Origin: Isoetes taiwanensis | Lineage: Eukaryota > Streptophyta > Lycopodiopsida > Isoetales > Isoetaceae | Length of the DNA: 64,000 bases | Assembly (NCBI GenBank): GCA_021234155.1 | Contig: JAJEKV010000030.1 | Span: forward strand, 10,240,526-10,304,525 | Direction: 5' to 3' | Shown: piece by piece, positions 10,457 to 21,209 of the stretch | Layout of the letters: each line of letters begins with the position of its first letter | How positions within the stretch are numbered: the stretch's first letter is position 1 | Notes under the pieces: generated by a model | Databases searched by the model: none | The model's input: the letters and a program-made list of their open reading frames with translations, nothing else | What the model was told of the DNA's origin: nothing | Program-made: the position numbers and the translations under genes

Positions 10457-11518
10457 TTGCACACTCCTTGTGTATCATGGTGCGCTATACAGGATATTGA
10501 TGTCACGAGTTTGGTGCACTGCTTATCATGCCAATGTCCATCGTCGACCAATATCGACAAGCCTCACGAGACCTTTGTTAAATTTACGTGGCGGAAATTC
10601 CTTGGGTATTCTATCAAGAACACCCATATCAATAAGCCTTTCTATAACACGGTCCTCCTTTGCTACACACTCCAAACACCACATAGATTGGCCCCAAATG
10701 ATGTTCTATCGTCTTCTCCAAGAAATGGACCCTTGAGGGGTACCACTTCCATTTCGAAGTTTACGTGGGAGGGCACTTTCAAGCCCTCATCCGTCATTAC
10801 TTCCCTCCCACACCACCAAATTCTCATAATTCCACTTTCGGTAGCTCCCTTCCAATCAATCACCAAGTTGGCACATCCGCCCATCTTCCCTGGTCATGAC
10901 CACGGTCACACTCATGTCCTTTGTCTCTTCCTCGCTACACCATCCACTTCACACCATTTTTCCCAAACCTCCCAAACCGGGCAGCGGCCGGTTCCACCAC
11001 CACAACACCCTCGTCGGTTGTTGTATGTCGGTATCGGCCGGGATGCTCAAGGCTGGCTGCTCTTAAGTTACAAGAATCCCAAGGCGCTCTTATGGCGGGG
11101 TTCAACGGGCACTTTCGAGGGCCTCGATGCGGTACACCAAGACCTTCAAGCTGCAACTGCCCAAGTTGCAACTTTGGAGGCCAAACTTCAAGCCAAGCAT
11201 GAAGCTCTCTTACAGGCTCATGCGGATCTCAAGAGTACACAAGCTCAAGTCAGCCAACTCGCAGATCAGCAGGCTCAGCTCCAGTCAGAAATTCAGACTC
11301 TATTGGAGCACAACAAGTCCAAAGCCGCTCTCCTGAGTACCAAGGACGAAGATATTGCTAAACTCAATGCCTTGTACTCGGAGCTGTGTGAAAATTTCAG
11401 CACTCAAGTTCAAAATCTTTTCGGCGGGGCGCTCAAATTAGCCTCCTTGGATCTGGCTCGGCTTTCTACAGACCTCTCAGCTCACCTCTCTTCAAGATCA
11501 GCTACAGGAGGTGCGTAA
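10457..11518 (+). CDS. Extra 3' ORF of the retrotransposon with coiled-coil tail
   Basis: This is the longest open frame in the element (353 codons, opening at a TTG; the true start is unclear). The first two thirds are Pro/His/Ser-rich. From about residue 230 the protein becomes a Gln/Ala/Leu heptad-type coiled coil (e.g. ATLEAKLQAKHEALLQAHAD, QLADQQAQLQSEIQTLLEH). It is in sense orientation between integrase and the 3' LTR. Extra ORFs at this place are known in Tat-lineage and env-like plant elements, but I find no transmembrane or envelope signature here. Function unknown. Confidence 0.5.
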   Translation: MHTPCVSWCAIQDIDVTSLVHCLSCQCPSSTNIDKPHETFVKFTWRKFLGYSIKNTHINKPFYNTVLLCYTLQTPHRLAPNDVLSSSPRNGPLRGTTSISKFTWEGTFKPSSVITSLPHHQILIIPLSVAPFQSITKLAHPPIFPGHDHGHTHVLCLFLATPSTSHHFSQTSQTGQRPVPPPQHPRRLLYVGIGRDAQGWLLLSYKNPKALLWRGSTGTFEGLDAVHQDLQAATAQVATLEAKLQAKHEALLQAHADLKSTQAQVSQLADQQAQLQSEIQTLLEHNKSKAALLSTKDEDIAKLNALYSELCENFSTQVQNLFGGALKLASLDLARLSTDLSAHLSSRSATGGA

Positions 11519-13110
11519 AGCGAAAAATACTTCGATGACGCGGAGATTGCCGGGTGCTTCGTCTCAATACACCGGGGAAATCTTCCTCCCCGGTCAATCC
11601 TTCGAAACGGGTCCGTGACCCGATCCGCCTCCTACCGAAAAGGAAAATCGGATCCGTGATCTCGAACAACGGTTTGCAACAAGCTATTGGTCTGGCGAGG
11701 AGGCTCAAGCCAAACTTGGCGACCGGCGCAATTCTTCAAAGAATGCCGGTTGACTTCCCTGCTCCCTCACGCTATCATGATTATGTGGTTGCTTTCGGCG
11801 CCACCTCTTCCTTTCAAAGTGGCACGCGGCTGATGGCCCTGTGGATATCGGCGGTGCTGATTTTTTCGGTTGGGCGAACTCTCCATTGAAGACAAAGGGT
11901 TGTCGCGTGCCCTTGTTGTCTTTGATCTCATACTGCTGTGCCGATCCGGACTTTCTCACTTTCGGCGTGGTTCAGCCCATGGCTTATATCTTTCATGATT
12001 TCTATTTGGGTGATACGGGGAAAACTTTGGCAATGGGCCCACGCCGGCTTTTCGGGGTGACCCAACTGCGCCAATGGGTGCCGGATAACAATCCATATCT
12101 TGCGGATCTGCTTTCGGACCCAAACTTTTCATCAGAGTACATGCAGGAAGCTTGCCAATCATTTATCTCCGGCAAGCGGAAGCGCTGCAACAAATTAGGA
12201 AGTATCTAGGACATCAGAAGATCTTCCCTATGCACAAGTCTATATGCGACACCTCATTTGGTTACAATCGATTCTGAGGCTCGTTGGATAGCAAGGCGGT
12301 CCCCACGGGATGGGATAGCCCTCTGTCAACTCGACTTTACGCTTCTCTCTGGGATCGGTGGTGTCGGGCACTTGATCCAGATCTTGTCGATCAATTGAGG
12401 GGAGGCTGCTCGGCAGCCCACCCCACGGGCATGGTTCCTTCTCCCTATGCTTCCCACAGGCGTACCTCCACGCCCGGGTTCTGACTTCGATTGGCGTCTT
12501 CCTTTTTGGACCAAGGTCATGGATGGTCATGCGGTTTGGACACCACCTCGGATCTCGGCCGGATCTCCGGTGGGATCCGCGTTTTGTTAAGCCCGATCAC
12601 ATTGGGACGAAGGTGCTACTACGGACAACACCACCAATTGGATCTACATTGCTAATGGCGTGGTTGGCAACAGCCAGCGGATGCGCTTCATGGTCTCACC
12701 ACCTTCTTGCGAGAATGCCTCCACCTCACGATCCTTACGTCCATCTTCAAAGCGAGGATTTTCGCGCTGCCCTCAAATGCATTTTGCTAAGCTCCTTAAA
12801 TCGGCGTCCCATTTTTTCTTTACCAATCCAAATGCCGGTGTCGGTGCCTTTGGCCTTCAGAGACTGTCTCCTCATGGAGTGTCGGTACATTTCTTGAGGC
12901 CCACAGCTGCGCGAAGACATGGTGCGGCTCGTTTTCTTATTGATGTTGATCCCGCCCTTGGCCAAAACACACCTCAAGCTCTTCAATCCGCCAAGATCTC
13001 ATCGGCCGGTACCATAATGGTGCCGATCCTCACTCCCAGTGAGGATCACTTTCGGCCCGATGGCTTCAGCCCCCTCGAAAGCGCTTCCTCCTTTTCTTCA
13101 CTCACGAGTG
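11519..13110 (+). pseudogene. Further coding-like 3' region of the retrotransposon
   Basis: Several plus-strand open stretches (about 11841-12209, 12523-12897 and 12660-13256) have protein-like composition and together continue the 3' coding region up to the polypurine tract. Typical pieces are ADFFGWANSPLK and YLADLLSDPNFSSEYMQEA. No domain is recognised. They may be the rest of the coiled-coil protein, broken by indels, or a captured host sequence. Confidence 0.4.
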
Positions 13111-13115
13111 TCGTT

Positions 13116-13125
13116 TGGTGGGGAG
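13116..13125 (+). promoter_or_regulatory. Polypurine tract
   Basis: TGGTGGGGAG abuts the TGTTA start of the 3' LTR. A short G-rich purine tract at this place primes plus-strand DNA synthesis in LTR retrotransposons. Confidence 0.6.
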
Positions 13126-13711
13126 TGTTATCTGTGCCTCACGATGCGGGACTATTCATGCATTACGTCGAGACCAGGTCAAGCTCAAAGATCCTCGATC
13201 AACCACGGGTCGGACATCCAAGCCTCCGCAGAAGACTAGCGGCGAGCCCCGCTTGATCAAAGCCTTTGGTCGCCAACAAGAGGCGCCCGCTTCGGACAAG
13301 TGATGACCCGTCACCGCCAGCGTCGGCGTCAGCGTGATTCTAGGCACTTCAAGAGGCACCGCCAATATTCCTGCAAATCAGGCCTCCTTCCGTGAGTCGC
13401 ACGAGATCGATCGAGTGTCTATATTGGGCCCAAGGCCATTGTACTATATATATGAGTAGAGTTAGCTCATAAGTTTTTAGATGAGTTTTGAGTTTTGTCT
13501 CCTTTCAGTTTTCTCTCTATTGCGAGAGCTCATGTATTTTCATCATTGATATCAAGGAAGCTTATCATCTTTCTCTCAATTGTTCTGTTCTCTTCTTTTT
13601 CTTCTCTTTTCAAAGAAATTGCGTGACATAGTCCCCCGGACTCTCCTGTTAGATCCACGGGTCCTCACAGAGGGCTGTCTTCCAGGAGTTCCCGAACCCA
13701 GACCCCAAACA
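13126..13711 (+). repeat. 3' LTR
   Basis: It begins TGTTATCTG and ends CCCCAAACA, with the TATA box at 13445-13452. It matches the 5' LTR over its full length. Over the CpG-poor middle of about 225 bp I count one clear substitution, whereas the GC-rich ends differ by many one- to few-base indels. Confidence 0.92.
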
Positions 13712-13841
13712 GAGTTATTTCGTTATACTGCGCAGTGCTTGATGTGAGCCCACGCGCATTCAAACCCCTATAATCCCTATATTCCTCCAGCGTCAAACAT
13801 TCTGGAAGGTCCAATCTCACCGGAACGTTTTGCTTTACATG
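13712..13841 (-). pseudogene. 5' half of gene A exon split by retrotransposon
   Basis: Read on the minus strand, an acceptor (GGGTAG) at 13842-13843 opens a frame with VRLDLPECLTLEEYRDYRGL. It stays open to the GAGTT duplication at the element edge. It shares frame with 2390-2657 once one duplicate is removed. Unrecognised domain. Bases 13712-13716 are the right target-site duplication. Confidence 0.5.
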
Positions 13842-13845
13842 CTAC

Positions 13846-13925
13846 CCATTCAAACTCGAAAATTAGAACTCATTCAGACTCAGAAATTAGAACCCATCCA
13901 AACTCGGAAATTCAAACTCAAGAAA
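13846..13925. repeat. Three-copy 25-bp tandem repeat in intron
   Basis: Three diverged copies of CCATTCAAACTCGAAAATTAG-like sequence follow each other directly beside the splice acceptor of the split exon. They fill most of the small intron between 13842 and 13942. Confidence 0.6.
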
Positions 13926-13942
13926 AAATTCAAAGAACTTAC

Positions 13943-14125
13943 CCTTGCCGGAGCAGTTTCTGAGGCACTAGCAGACCTCTGAGGACAATCCGGGATCTTT
14001 CTAGTCACCTTTCGGTCGGATTTTTGGGATGACAGACCAAATCGAGCGCAAAATGCAAGCGAAATTTGAATTGATGAACAAAGTTTGGCGCTAGAACAGA
14101 ACAGAGTACGAAACATGAAAAACAT
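13943..14125 (-). pseudogene. Gene A upstream exon candidate
   Basis: The minus-strand frame is open to a strong donor (CCGGCAAG then GTAAGT) at 13943. The readable part includes SSQKSDRKVTRKIPDCPQRS. The upstream limit is uncertain. An acceptor-like tctgttctag near 14095-14105 would give a first part in a different phase. Function unknown. Confidence 0.35.
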
Positions 14126-14511
14126 AGTAGGACAAGAATTTGAAAATCCTAGGACCGATATGGCCCCTTATCATTACTGCCTAGGACTGACGTGGCCGCC
14201 AATCATTAATGCCTGTATCAGTCCTTTTATTCTTGACGGGCGGGAATAGGGTGCTATGTGCTATGTGCTGGGGTGCCTTTTTTTTGCACCCCACTAGTGG
14301 ATTTTTACCCAGCTATTCGCAAGTCACTCCGATTGCTTGCTCCCTTGCTCAACATCTCTCAATCCAAAGAGATTCTCGACGCTGATAAATGCTCAATAAG
14401 GGAACAAGCAATCGAGCGAACTTTTGAGCAGTTCCACATTCTAAACAATTCGAATAGGTCTAATAGGATCTAGAAAACAAGCATCGAAATAAAACAGTGG
14501 AAAACACTCAC

Positions 14512-14735
14512 CTCTTCTCGCAAATACTCGTTGGGCCATTCTATCACAGATCCCGCAGCCTCTCCGAGGGACTTTGCTTCTTATATCGGCTGCATCAACA
14601 GGGCATCTCTACCAATAACTTGTGTTAAAGCGATCCTTGTGTATCCCTTCTCCATGGCGCTGCAATGAAGGAGGCTTGTGTCCTCTAGCACATCTCCCAC
14701 TGTGACTTTGGCCCCACGGGCATCGATCAAATCAA
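14512..14735 (-). pseudogene. Gene A exon resembling a plant transposase-associated (DUF8039-like) domain
   Basis: Bounded by an acceptor (GTCTAG at 14736-14741) and a donor (GAAGAG then GTGAGT at 14512), the minus-strand frame encodes an ARGAKVTVGDVLEDTSLLH block. After it come VIGRDALLMQP and SLGEAAGSVIEWPNEYL. The closing 'T/SLGxAxGxxIxWP' pattern resembles the C-terminal DUF8039-type domain found in plant proteins linked to CACTA (En/Spm) transposons. That link comes from remembered pattern and is uncertain. One in-frame stop (TAA, plus-strand 14581-14583) interrupts it, so this copy appears dead or misread. Confidence 0.4.
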
Positions 14736-14797
14736 CTAGACTTACCAAAACCCTCAGTCAGACGGAGCTATAGATTAAAGCAAAGTTATGAGCTTAC

Positions 14798-14888
14798 AAC
14801 GGCATGGCGCCATGAATCGAAGTCGAGAGGAATCTGGCTGCCTCCGGCTGCTAGCACCCAATACGTTCCGTTGCACCCGATACACTTA
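14798..14888 (-). pseudogene. Gene A exon candidate
   Basis: A short minus-strand segment encodes CIGCNGTYWVLAAGGSQIPL and continues to a donor (GCCGTT then GTAAGC) at 14798. The following segment at 14735 joins it in a sensible way. The upstream acceptor is not fixed. Function unknown. Confidence 0.3.
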
Positions 14889-15158
14889 GTGCCACGAAAT
14901 GAAGATGTTCGAATTAGTGTTTGGACAGGCTAAAGATGGTCGTGTTGTATCCTTATCCTGCTTTTTTGCCTTCAATGAGTGTATGTCTTTAATTTCAAAT
15001 CTAAGAACACGCGAGAACCTGTCTTTACGTGCAGTTCCAAAATCACAAAGTCCCGGAAGAGACATAGTTCAGAAGGGAATTCGAGCAGCAAGAACAATGC
15101 CGGGAGCAAGACATGGTGACTCTAGGGTCTAGAAACACGAAGAAGTGGAAGACTACAC

Positions 15159-15327
15159 CTCCCGATAAGCTCTCGATTTTGATTCAATTCATCGACCTGT
15201 TTTGACGAATTTTTTGCATTGCAGCATTTACGGCAGAATTCCTCGTCATCACTAGTAGAACCATTCTTCGTCTTTGAAGGACTGGAGATACAGCTGCTGG
15301 AAACCCTTGCGGATTGCTGGTAACAGC
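15159..15327 (-). pseudogene. Most upstream gene A exon candidate
   Basis: A strong acceptor (TTTATTTTCCACAG) precedes a minus-strand frame rich in Ser/Lys/Glu with SDDEEFCRKCCNAKNSSKQV and then QVDELNQNRELIG, coiled-coil-like. It ends at a donor-like GAG then GTGTAG. The exon lies upstream of, and collinear with, the other gene A pieces. No start codon or promoter was identified. Confidence 0.3.
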
Positions 15328-15492
15328 CTGTGGAAAATAAAAAGGTATGTTCTTCTAGAACAAAGGACAAAAGAAGTTCTGGGGACAAGTATAAGAAGGT
15401 CGGTCCTTTCTGTTGCTGCCCCAAATCCACAACATCTCACTTTGTATGTGGAAGATGTTTTATCACACCAAAAATTTGTCAGTTTCAAATTA

Positions 15493-17060
15493 TTCTTCTA
15501 CATCAATGAGCAAGGTCAAGGGAACTGACAAGAGGCTAGCGCCAGTAAATTGCCAGAACTTGGGCTGGAAGGACTTGGAAGGGATGAAGGAGGCTGGCAT
15601 GCTCACTTCAAAGGAGCTCGAAATGGAAATTTTCAGGATAAGAGGGAAGCTCTTCAACACAGGGTTCTTCACATCCAGCGTGCTTAAGAGTTTAAAGAAC
15701 TCAATAATTATGAAGGATGTTATAGAGAGGGAGAAAAGCCCAGAGAAGAGTGCAAGTGGGAAATCTCAAAGCTATGCATAGGACTCCGAAGCGAAAGACG
15801 ACGAAATGGCAAATCCCCAGTTTTTAGATCCAGATGAGCAAATAAAGAAGTCGCAGAGGGGGGCCCAAAAGATGGACCGACTGACTCATTTTTATCCATT
15901 TGGGGTTGGCCACAAGTTGCGATTGGATATAAGACGCCTGAAGGTCTGCACTGGTGAAGCGGTCCTCTTCAATCACAGGGAACTTAATGTAGCTCACATG
16001 CTAGAGATAATCTCATGGTGTGTCATCTTGTTGCGAATCCGATGCCGGAAGATGTGATTCCATTCAGTAGAGCTACAGTAAGTTGTTTAAGTGGAGTACT
16101 GAGGAAAACCTGAAGGGTAAAGATGTGAGGTTCTAGGTTGTGGATGGCCGGCATTTTGTGAGAGCAGCAGAAGTATTATAAACAGATCAAGGATCGGTAT
16201 TCTAAACAAGAGTGCGGAGTTCTGTCAGTGGTGAGACCGAGGACTCAGGCGCCTCCTGTAATGACGAGATGCCTATCCAGTTTAGTAAACACAGGAAGTG
16301 TCCTTGATTTTATGTTTCCCTTGTTTTTACAGGTCTTGTAAAATGGATAAAACAGAAACTGGATGAGAAACATTTTTGTATGAAGTTGTGCCTCTTTTAT
16401 TTATGAATGGAGAATTGTTTTGTGCCCCAGTTCTATTTTGTGCCAATTAAATTCAATACAATTTTCAATGTAGGGTTTGAGGCACCTACAAATCCAACTC
16501 CTACCGACCTTATGAATTGTATTGTAATCAGGCTTTTGAAGAGGCTCTGACATGCATGATTTCTTCCCTCGCATCGGGCATGATGCTTTAGTTGAACCAG
16601 AGTTTGTGATCCAGGCAAAAGTAACATCCCACCAGCATATGTAGGCCCAGCTAATCAGACATGCAAAAGCCCCGTCCAAATCTTTGATCCATATCAAGAT
16701 ATTAAGAAGGATATATTTTTGTGTAAGGCAGGTGATAATTGTCCAACATTGTTAGCTTATGTAGAAGAAAACCTTATAGAAGGTCCAAATGACCCTCACT
16801 ATGAAGAGGTGTACGTCTCTTAGTAGAAGCCTATCAGCAGGAAGATTGTATCTTATCCCAATAACTACGTCAATTATTGGGAGAAGAGGTGGACGTCTAA
16901 CCCTAATGATTGGCCTCGACACCAACCAGTAAAAACCATTGATTTTGCATGGACGATTGAAGGGATGCCTTCAAATGTTTTGATCCCAAGTGATGTGGCC
17001 TCTTAGTTGGGAAACATGGTTGCTAATGAGGAAAAGGAGGTTGATGAGGATGAACAGTAA
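15493..17060 (+). pseudogene. Decayed plus-strand coding remnant C
   Basis: Coding-like pieces occur on the plus strand, divergent from gene A. At 15500-15780 the frame reads DLEGMKEAGMLTSKELEMEI and continues as basic helical sequence. At 15806-16057 it reads MDRLTHFYPFGVGHKLRLDI. Around 16640-17050 the pieces include DPYQDIKKDIFLCKAG, NYVNYWEKRWTSNPNDWP and TIDFAWTIEGMPSNVL. Stops and frame changes separate them. I do not recognise the family. From 17060 to 17860 I see nothing else. Confidence 0.35.
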
Positions 17061-17859
17061 AATTATCCCTTTTCCTTTTCCTCTTTCTCTCCTCCGAAAA
17101 AGTGTTTTTCATGCTTCGACAAAAATGTTGCATGATCCTATGCCTCTCCAATTCGCATACATGCTCAGCTCCTACTCGTGCACATCAACGTGAAGTCTCT
17201 TACCTTGTAAAGCAAGTGCCCTGTGCAGCTCCTGCATATCATCGTCCTATTGGAGGGGGTTTCGTCCAGCCTCTAAAGCCTCTAGGTTGCCCCTACGTCC
17301 TCAACCATTTCCAGAGTGGTGATTAAATCCTATATGGTCAGGAGATGTTGATGTTGCATTTGAGTTCTTATAGTGGTTGTTTGAACAACTCGATTGAATC
17401 GTGACTGTCATCTCCACAACTTTTGCTTGAAGCTGTTACACAGTCACCTTAAGATCTTGCTCAAAGCACTCTCAATCTTGGCATATAGTGTCCATTTTAG
17501 TTGACATTGTATTTAGTTTAGCTCGTAGGTCTGGATGTCTGACGCCTTCCAAATTGTGTTAATCGAAGGTGATCATCCATCTATTGTATGCGCATCTCCA
17601 TATTGGAAGTGCCTTGCTTCTCTCTGGCTAGTTGTTTTCTTAGAAATGCAGAGGCCAAAGTCTCTAGCTGGTGTAACCTTAGTTGTTAATCCTTCATCAT
17701 TTGCATGGGCTTGCCTCAAGACTCTTTAGATGCATGATCTAGACTTGTCCGAGAATGGCTTGCCACGGGGATTCCGTGCACGGCCATAGGAAGGCATTAA
17801 ACTCTCTTAAACTCGTCTTAAGTAGCAAAGCTCCTACAATTGAGAAGCAGAATGTTGTT

Positions 17860-20405
17860 TTCTTTTTAGAGATCTTTTCCAACCATATGCAAATGAAATA
17901 TTCCTAGAAAAAGTTCAGAAGAATCTTTTCAAGAAAGTAAATTCCGTACAAACTGGAGCAATAGATATTAGAAAACATATACTATTCAATAGTTGAAAGC
18001 ACAGAAACACTAAAACTAGGCAATAATTTTGCTATTTTCCGTGTTAAATCTTGACCAAACATCTGCAAATTCTAAAAAGATCTCAGAACAAGCTTTGTAA
18101 TGATATAAAGTTCACTCAAAATAGAGCTCTAATTCAGTAGTTGTGAAGAAAAGTATGTAGTGCTGGATAATAAAAAGCTAGAAACTCTATAACCAGGCTA
18201 AAAATCTGCTATTTTTTCTCAAAGCTCTTGGTCAAAGACCAACAAATCAAACATCATGGGATTGATCACCAAGGAAGCTTTCCAATGGTGCAAGTTTCAT
18301 GGAAAATAGTGCCATAGAAAATAGTTATGAATAAAAATGTAATATCAACCTGGAAGTGGAGGTGCAGGTCAAAGTCTGTTTTTTTGTTGTGGAAAATAAA
18401 TTTATTCAAACATATGCAAATCACATACCTATACAAAAATGTCTGAGTTTTTCAAACGCAACAAATTTCATCTGAAAGAAGTTCTAGATCTCTAGTTATG
18501 ATCTAAAACATGCTAACGGCAATGGGATTGCATCATGAGCGCTAAAGAGTATAGAGAAGGAGAAAGATTAATAGAGAAGAGAACAGAGAGGGAATAAAAA
18601 TAATATAGAGAGAGGAGAAGAATAGAGAGAGTATCTCGAACACACATAACAATTTAACATCGCACTGGGGCATCTCGTTGTCAAAGGTGGCCATGATCAT
18701 TGTAAACTTAGTGGGGGAAGGAACCACTTCAACCATGTAAATGAGTCGTCTTTAGTAGTAAAAATCATCGTCATTGTCATCATTATTGTCTTCTTCGTAA
18801 GATGCATTCTATTAACAAACCAACCAAAATGAAATCCTTCTCCAGTTGTAGCATTGAGATCTTGAAATATCTACAAGTGTTAAACTGTGATCAGTATACA
18901 TACCTCACCTAGTCTTTTCATTTGCTTTAACTAAATAAATCTAAGAGCCACCATTTAGAGGAAGTGATTATTGGCAGTAATCATTACAACTAAACATCTA
19001 TAAGGTCACGATGACTGCATCTGCACACATGGATGCTAACTAAAAGCCCAGAGGGCACTTTTAGTAAGTGTTAGTTCATTTCATTCATGTGGTTTTAGTA
19101 TTTGAGTCAAAATTGACAAGGCCTAACTATTGTAGAATCACCCCAATTGTCGACATGTTCATGAATATCTTTTGATAAGAATATATACGTTTGACATTGA
19201 TATTAGACATTGAAAGCATAAGATGTTTTGCCCTCTCATCTCATTAGAGTCTGGAAGTACATCAAATCAAATCTTGCATCGGGTGCCAAAAGTCTTACGT
19301 TTTGGAACCCATCTCATTCTCAAACCTTGAAGAATATCTTGGGTTGATGCTAAAATAGTCTTTAATGTAGCTTTGGTCATACAACCAACAAAACTTAATT
19401 GGTATATCCAAGAAGATGTATAAAGGAATGGCAGACCAAATGCCTTTCTTTAGTCATACAAACAACAAAACTTAATTAGTATATCCAAGAAGATGTATAA
19501 AGGAATGGCAGATCAAATGCCATTCCATTACAATATAGATGTTGGGTGACGGGGAGTGAAGGGGTGAAAGCATATTAGGGCCTACATAAAAAATTATCAA
19601 AAAGGTACTTTTCTGTGTACTTCTGTGCAAGTACATAATTGTATTTTAAAGTACCTAGACTGCAAGATTGACTAAAAGAAATTGTGTTATGTTCAAGAGT
19701 AGTAGTACATACATGTTGTAAGGTACCTTATGATGTCAAGAAGATGTTAAGAACTCAAATATATCATCATCTTTGACTACCCAGAGTATTTTCCAGGTAG
19801 TTTCCAAAACATGTAGGCCCTAACGTGCTCTTACCCGAAGATCAGAAATTTTTTGTGAAGATATAAGAGTTTTTGCATTTTTGAGATGCTGTAAGATCAC
19901 AGGGTTTTTATTTCGCATTTCGAAATTTTACGAAGGTTGTAGAGGATTCAGAAAAGGGCTTCAAATCAGGTGGAGGGCTTCAGAGCAATCCCTGATTAAT
20001 TGAAGAGTTGATGCGTGCAGTGAGCTACATAAGAGGCTCATGATCTGTTGAGCAGAATGGACAATGTAGAGCTCACGGTTTCCATTTCACAATATAGAGG
20101 TTAGACATGTGGCCCCATGAATGCACGCCACACAAAAATCCATACCCAACTTCTATATTGTCCTCGTTATAAGAAGTATAGGTATGGTGGGTGAGAATGT
20201 ATTCGATCAAGCTAATGTAAAATGCGATTGGAAGTCACGACGTATAAAAAGGAGCTATTTATGAAGATGTGGTGTTTGACCTATTGAAAACATGGCATTT
20301 ATCTTTCAAGCGTGAAACATCAATGGCATTTGGGTAGTTCCACCTTATTACAAACAGATTGAATACATCCCTACATGTTGATCTGCATTGTGTACTAACA
20401 CCTTG
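17860..20405. repeat. Long dispersed repeat R3, copy 1
   Basis: This 2.5 kb AT-rich non-coding block has a collinear, diverged, same-orientation second copy at about 42095-45045. Shared landmarks in order are CATATGCAAATGAAA, TAGATATTAGAAAACATATA, AGATCTCAGAACAAGCTTT, TATTAACAAA(C/T)CAACCAAAAT, TTCATTTCATTCATGTGGTT and CCTATTGAAAACATG. No coding potential or terminal structure is visible. Copy 1 lacks two blocks that copy 2 has. Confidence 0.85.
19371..19524. repeat. Internal direct duplication of about 78 bp within R3 copy 1
   Basis: The sequence around TTAATTGGTATATCCAAGAA and TATAAAGGAATGGCAGA occurs twice in tandem with few changes. R3 copy 2 holds this element only once (about 44266-44330), so the duplication arose after the copies separated. 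Confidence 0.75.
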
Positions 20406-20669
20406 GTGTGGGAAATACCACGGTTTAAGCGTAACCGACAGTCTCAAATCGAAAATTAAGACCCTAAATCAATTTCTGCCAGATCACCTGAAGTTTCAAA
20501 ATCTTCATATTTCGGAAGTAGGTAGGAAGGATTAAAATATGTCGGATCTTCTACGAGGCTCGGCTTTTCCATTTATAGCATAAGAACTGGATTCGTTTCT
20601 AATTTTTAGTATAAAAGGGGATTTAGTTTGTTTCAGAGTCATGGATTTTAAAATCTGCCGCCCATGTTT

Positions 20670-20830
20670 CATAATAAAGCTCCGAAAATTTGCCCCTGTT
20701 TTATAATGAAGCTCGGATGTTTCAAATTTGCCCCCGTTGCATAATGAAGCTCGGATTTTTCGTAATAAAGCTCTAAAAGCTGCCCCTATTTCAAAAGAAA
20801 GCTCCGTCGTTTTGTAATAAAGCTCCGTAG
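20670..20830. repeat. AAGCTC-centred short repeats
   Basis: Six occurrences of (T)AAT(A/G)AAGCTC at about 20677, 20709, 20747, 20768, 20799 and 20819, with TTTGCCCC(T/C) between several of them. Spacing is 20-38 bp. Nothing else is seen between 20405 and 20845. Confidence 0.6.
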
Positions 20831-20844
20831 AAAGAAGCACTATT

Positions 20845-21100
20845 AGAATAGAATAGAATAGAATAGAATAGATTTTTTAACGTCCACGGAGACCAATAGG
20901 TCATGGGACCCATACAATGGGCTAATACAATCATTACTACTAAAAAACCCCTGCCTCGAAAGGTTTTCAAAGAGAAATCAATGCAATTGGTTTGCCGGAT
21001 CGTTTGGCTTTCATAGGAAACTGTAGGCTAAAATTGATTTGTGACAGGGTACTGTGGAATCTAGCGGAAATCTTCCTTTGACAGGGGAAAAGTTTCCCGA
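20845..21100 (-). mobile_element. 3' end of a (TTCTA)n-tailed LINE/SINE-type element, minus orientation
   Basis: A (TAGAA)n run at 20845-20872 is followed by AACGTCCACGGAGACCAATA and GAAAGGTTTTC. Read on the minus strand this gives ...GAAAACCTTTC...TTGGTCTCCGTGGACGTTAAAAAATC(TATTC)n. The same order recurs, on the plus strand, at 31440-31600, 54780-54925 and 62980-63142. The pentamer tail in place of poly(A) marks the 3' end of a target-primed retroelement family. Confidence 0.75.
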
Positions 21101-21209
21101 ACCAAGACTAACGCTACACAATAATATTGCTGGGGCAGGACCATAGCGTACACAGTTGCGGTGGTGGGGGAAGGACCCATCTGGGTCTGTTGTAGAGCGT
21201 CTCATAAGC

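Larger units (their letters stand above)
2658..13711 (+). mobile_element. Full-length Ty3/gypsy LTR retrotransposon, about 11.05 kb
   Basis: Direct repeats of 578 and 586 bp (TGTTA...AAACA) bound the element and a perfect GAGTT duplication flanks it. Order inside is primer-binding site, gag with zinc knuckle, protease, reverse transcriptase, RNase H, integrase, then about 3.9 kb of extra coding-like DNA before the polypurine tract. Integrase after RT marks the Ty3/gypsy superfamily. The tRNA-Asp-like primer site, the lack of a visible chromodomain and the extra 3' region suit the Tat/Athila side of that group (inference). All coding parts carry frameshifts, so this copy as written cannot be autonomous. 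It sits antisense inside gene A. Confidence 0.93.

Noticed and set aside
10457-11518. Envelope gene of the retrotransposon
   Set aside because: Position fits, but there is no signal peptide, transmembrane segment or glycoprotein pattern. The C-terminal half is a soluble coiled coil.
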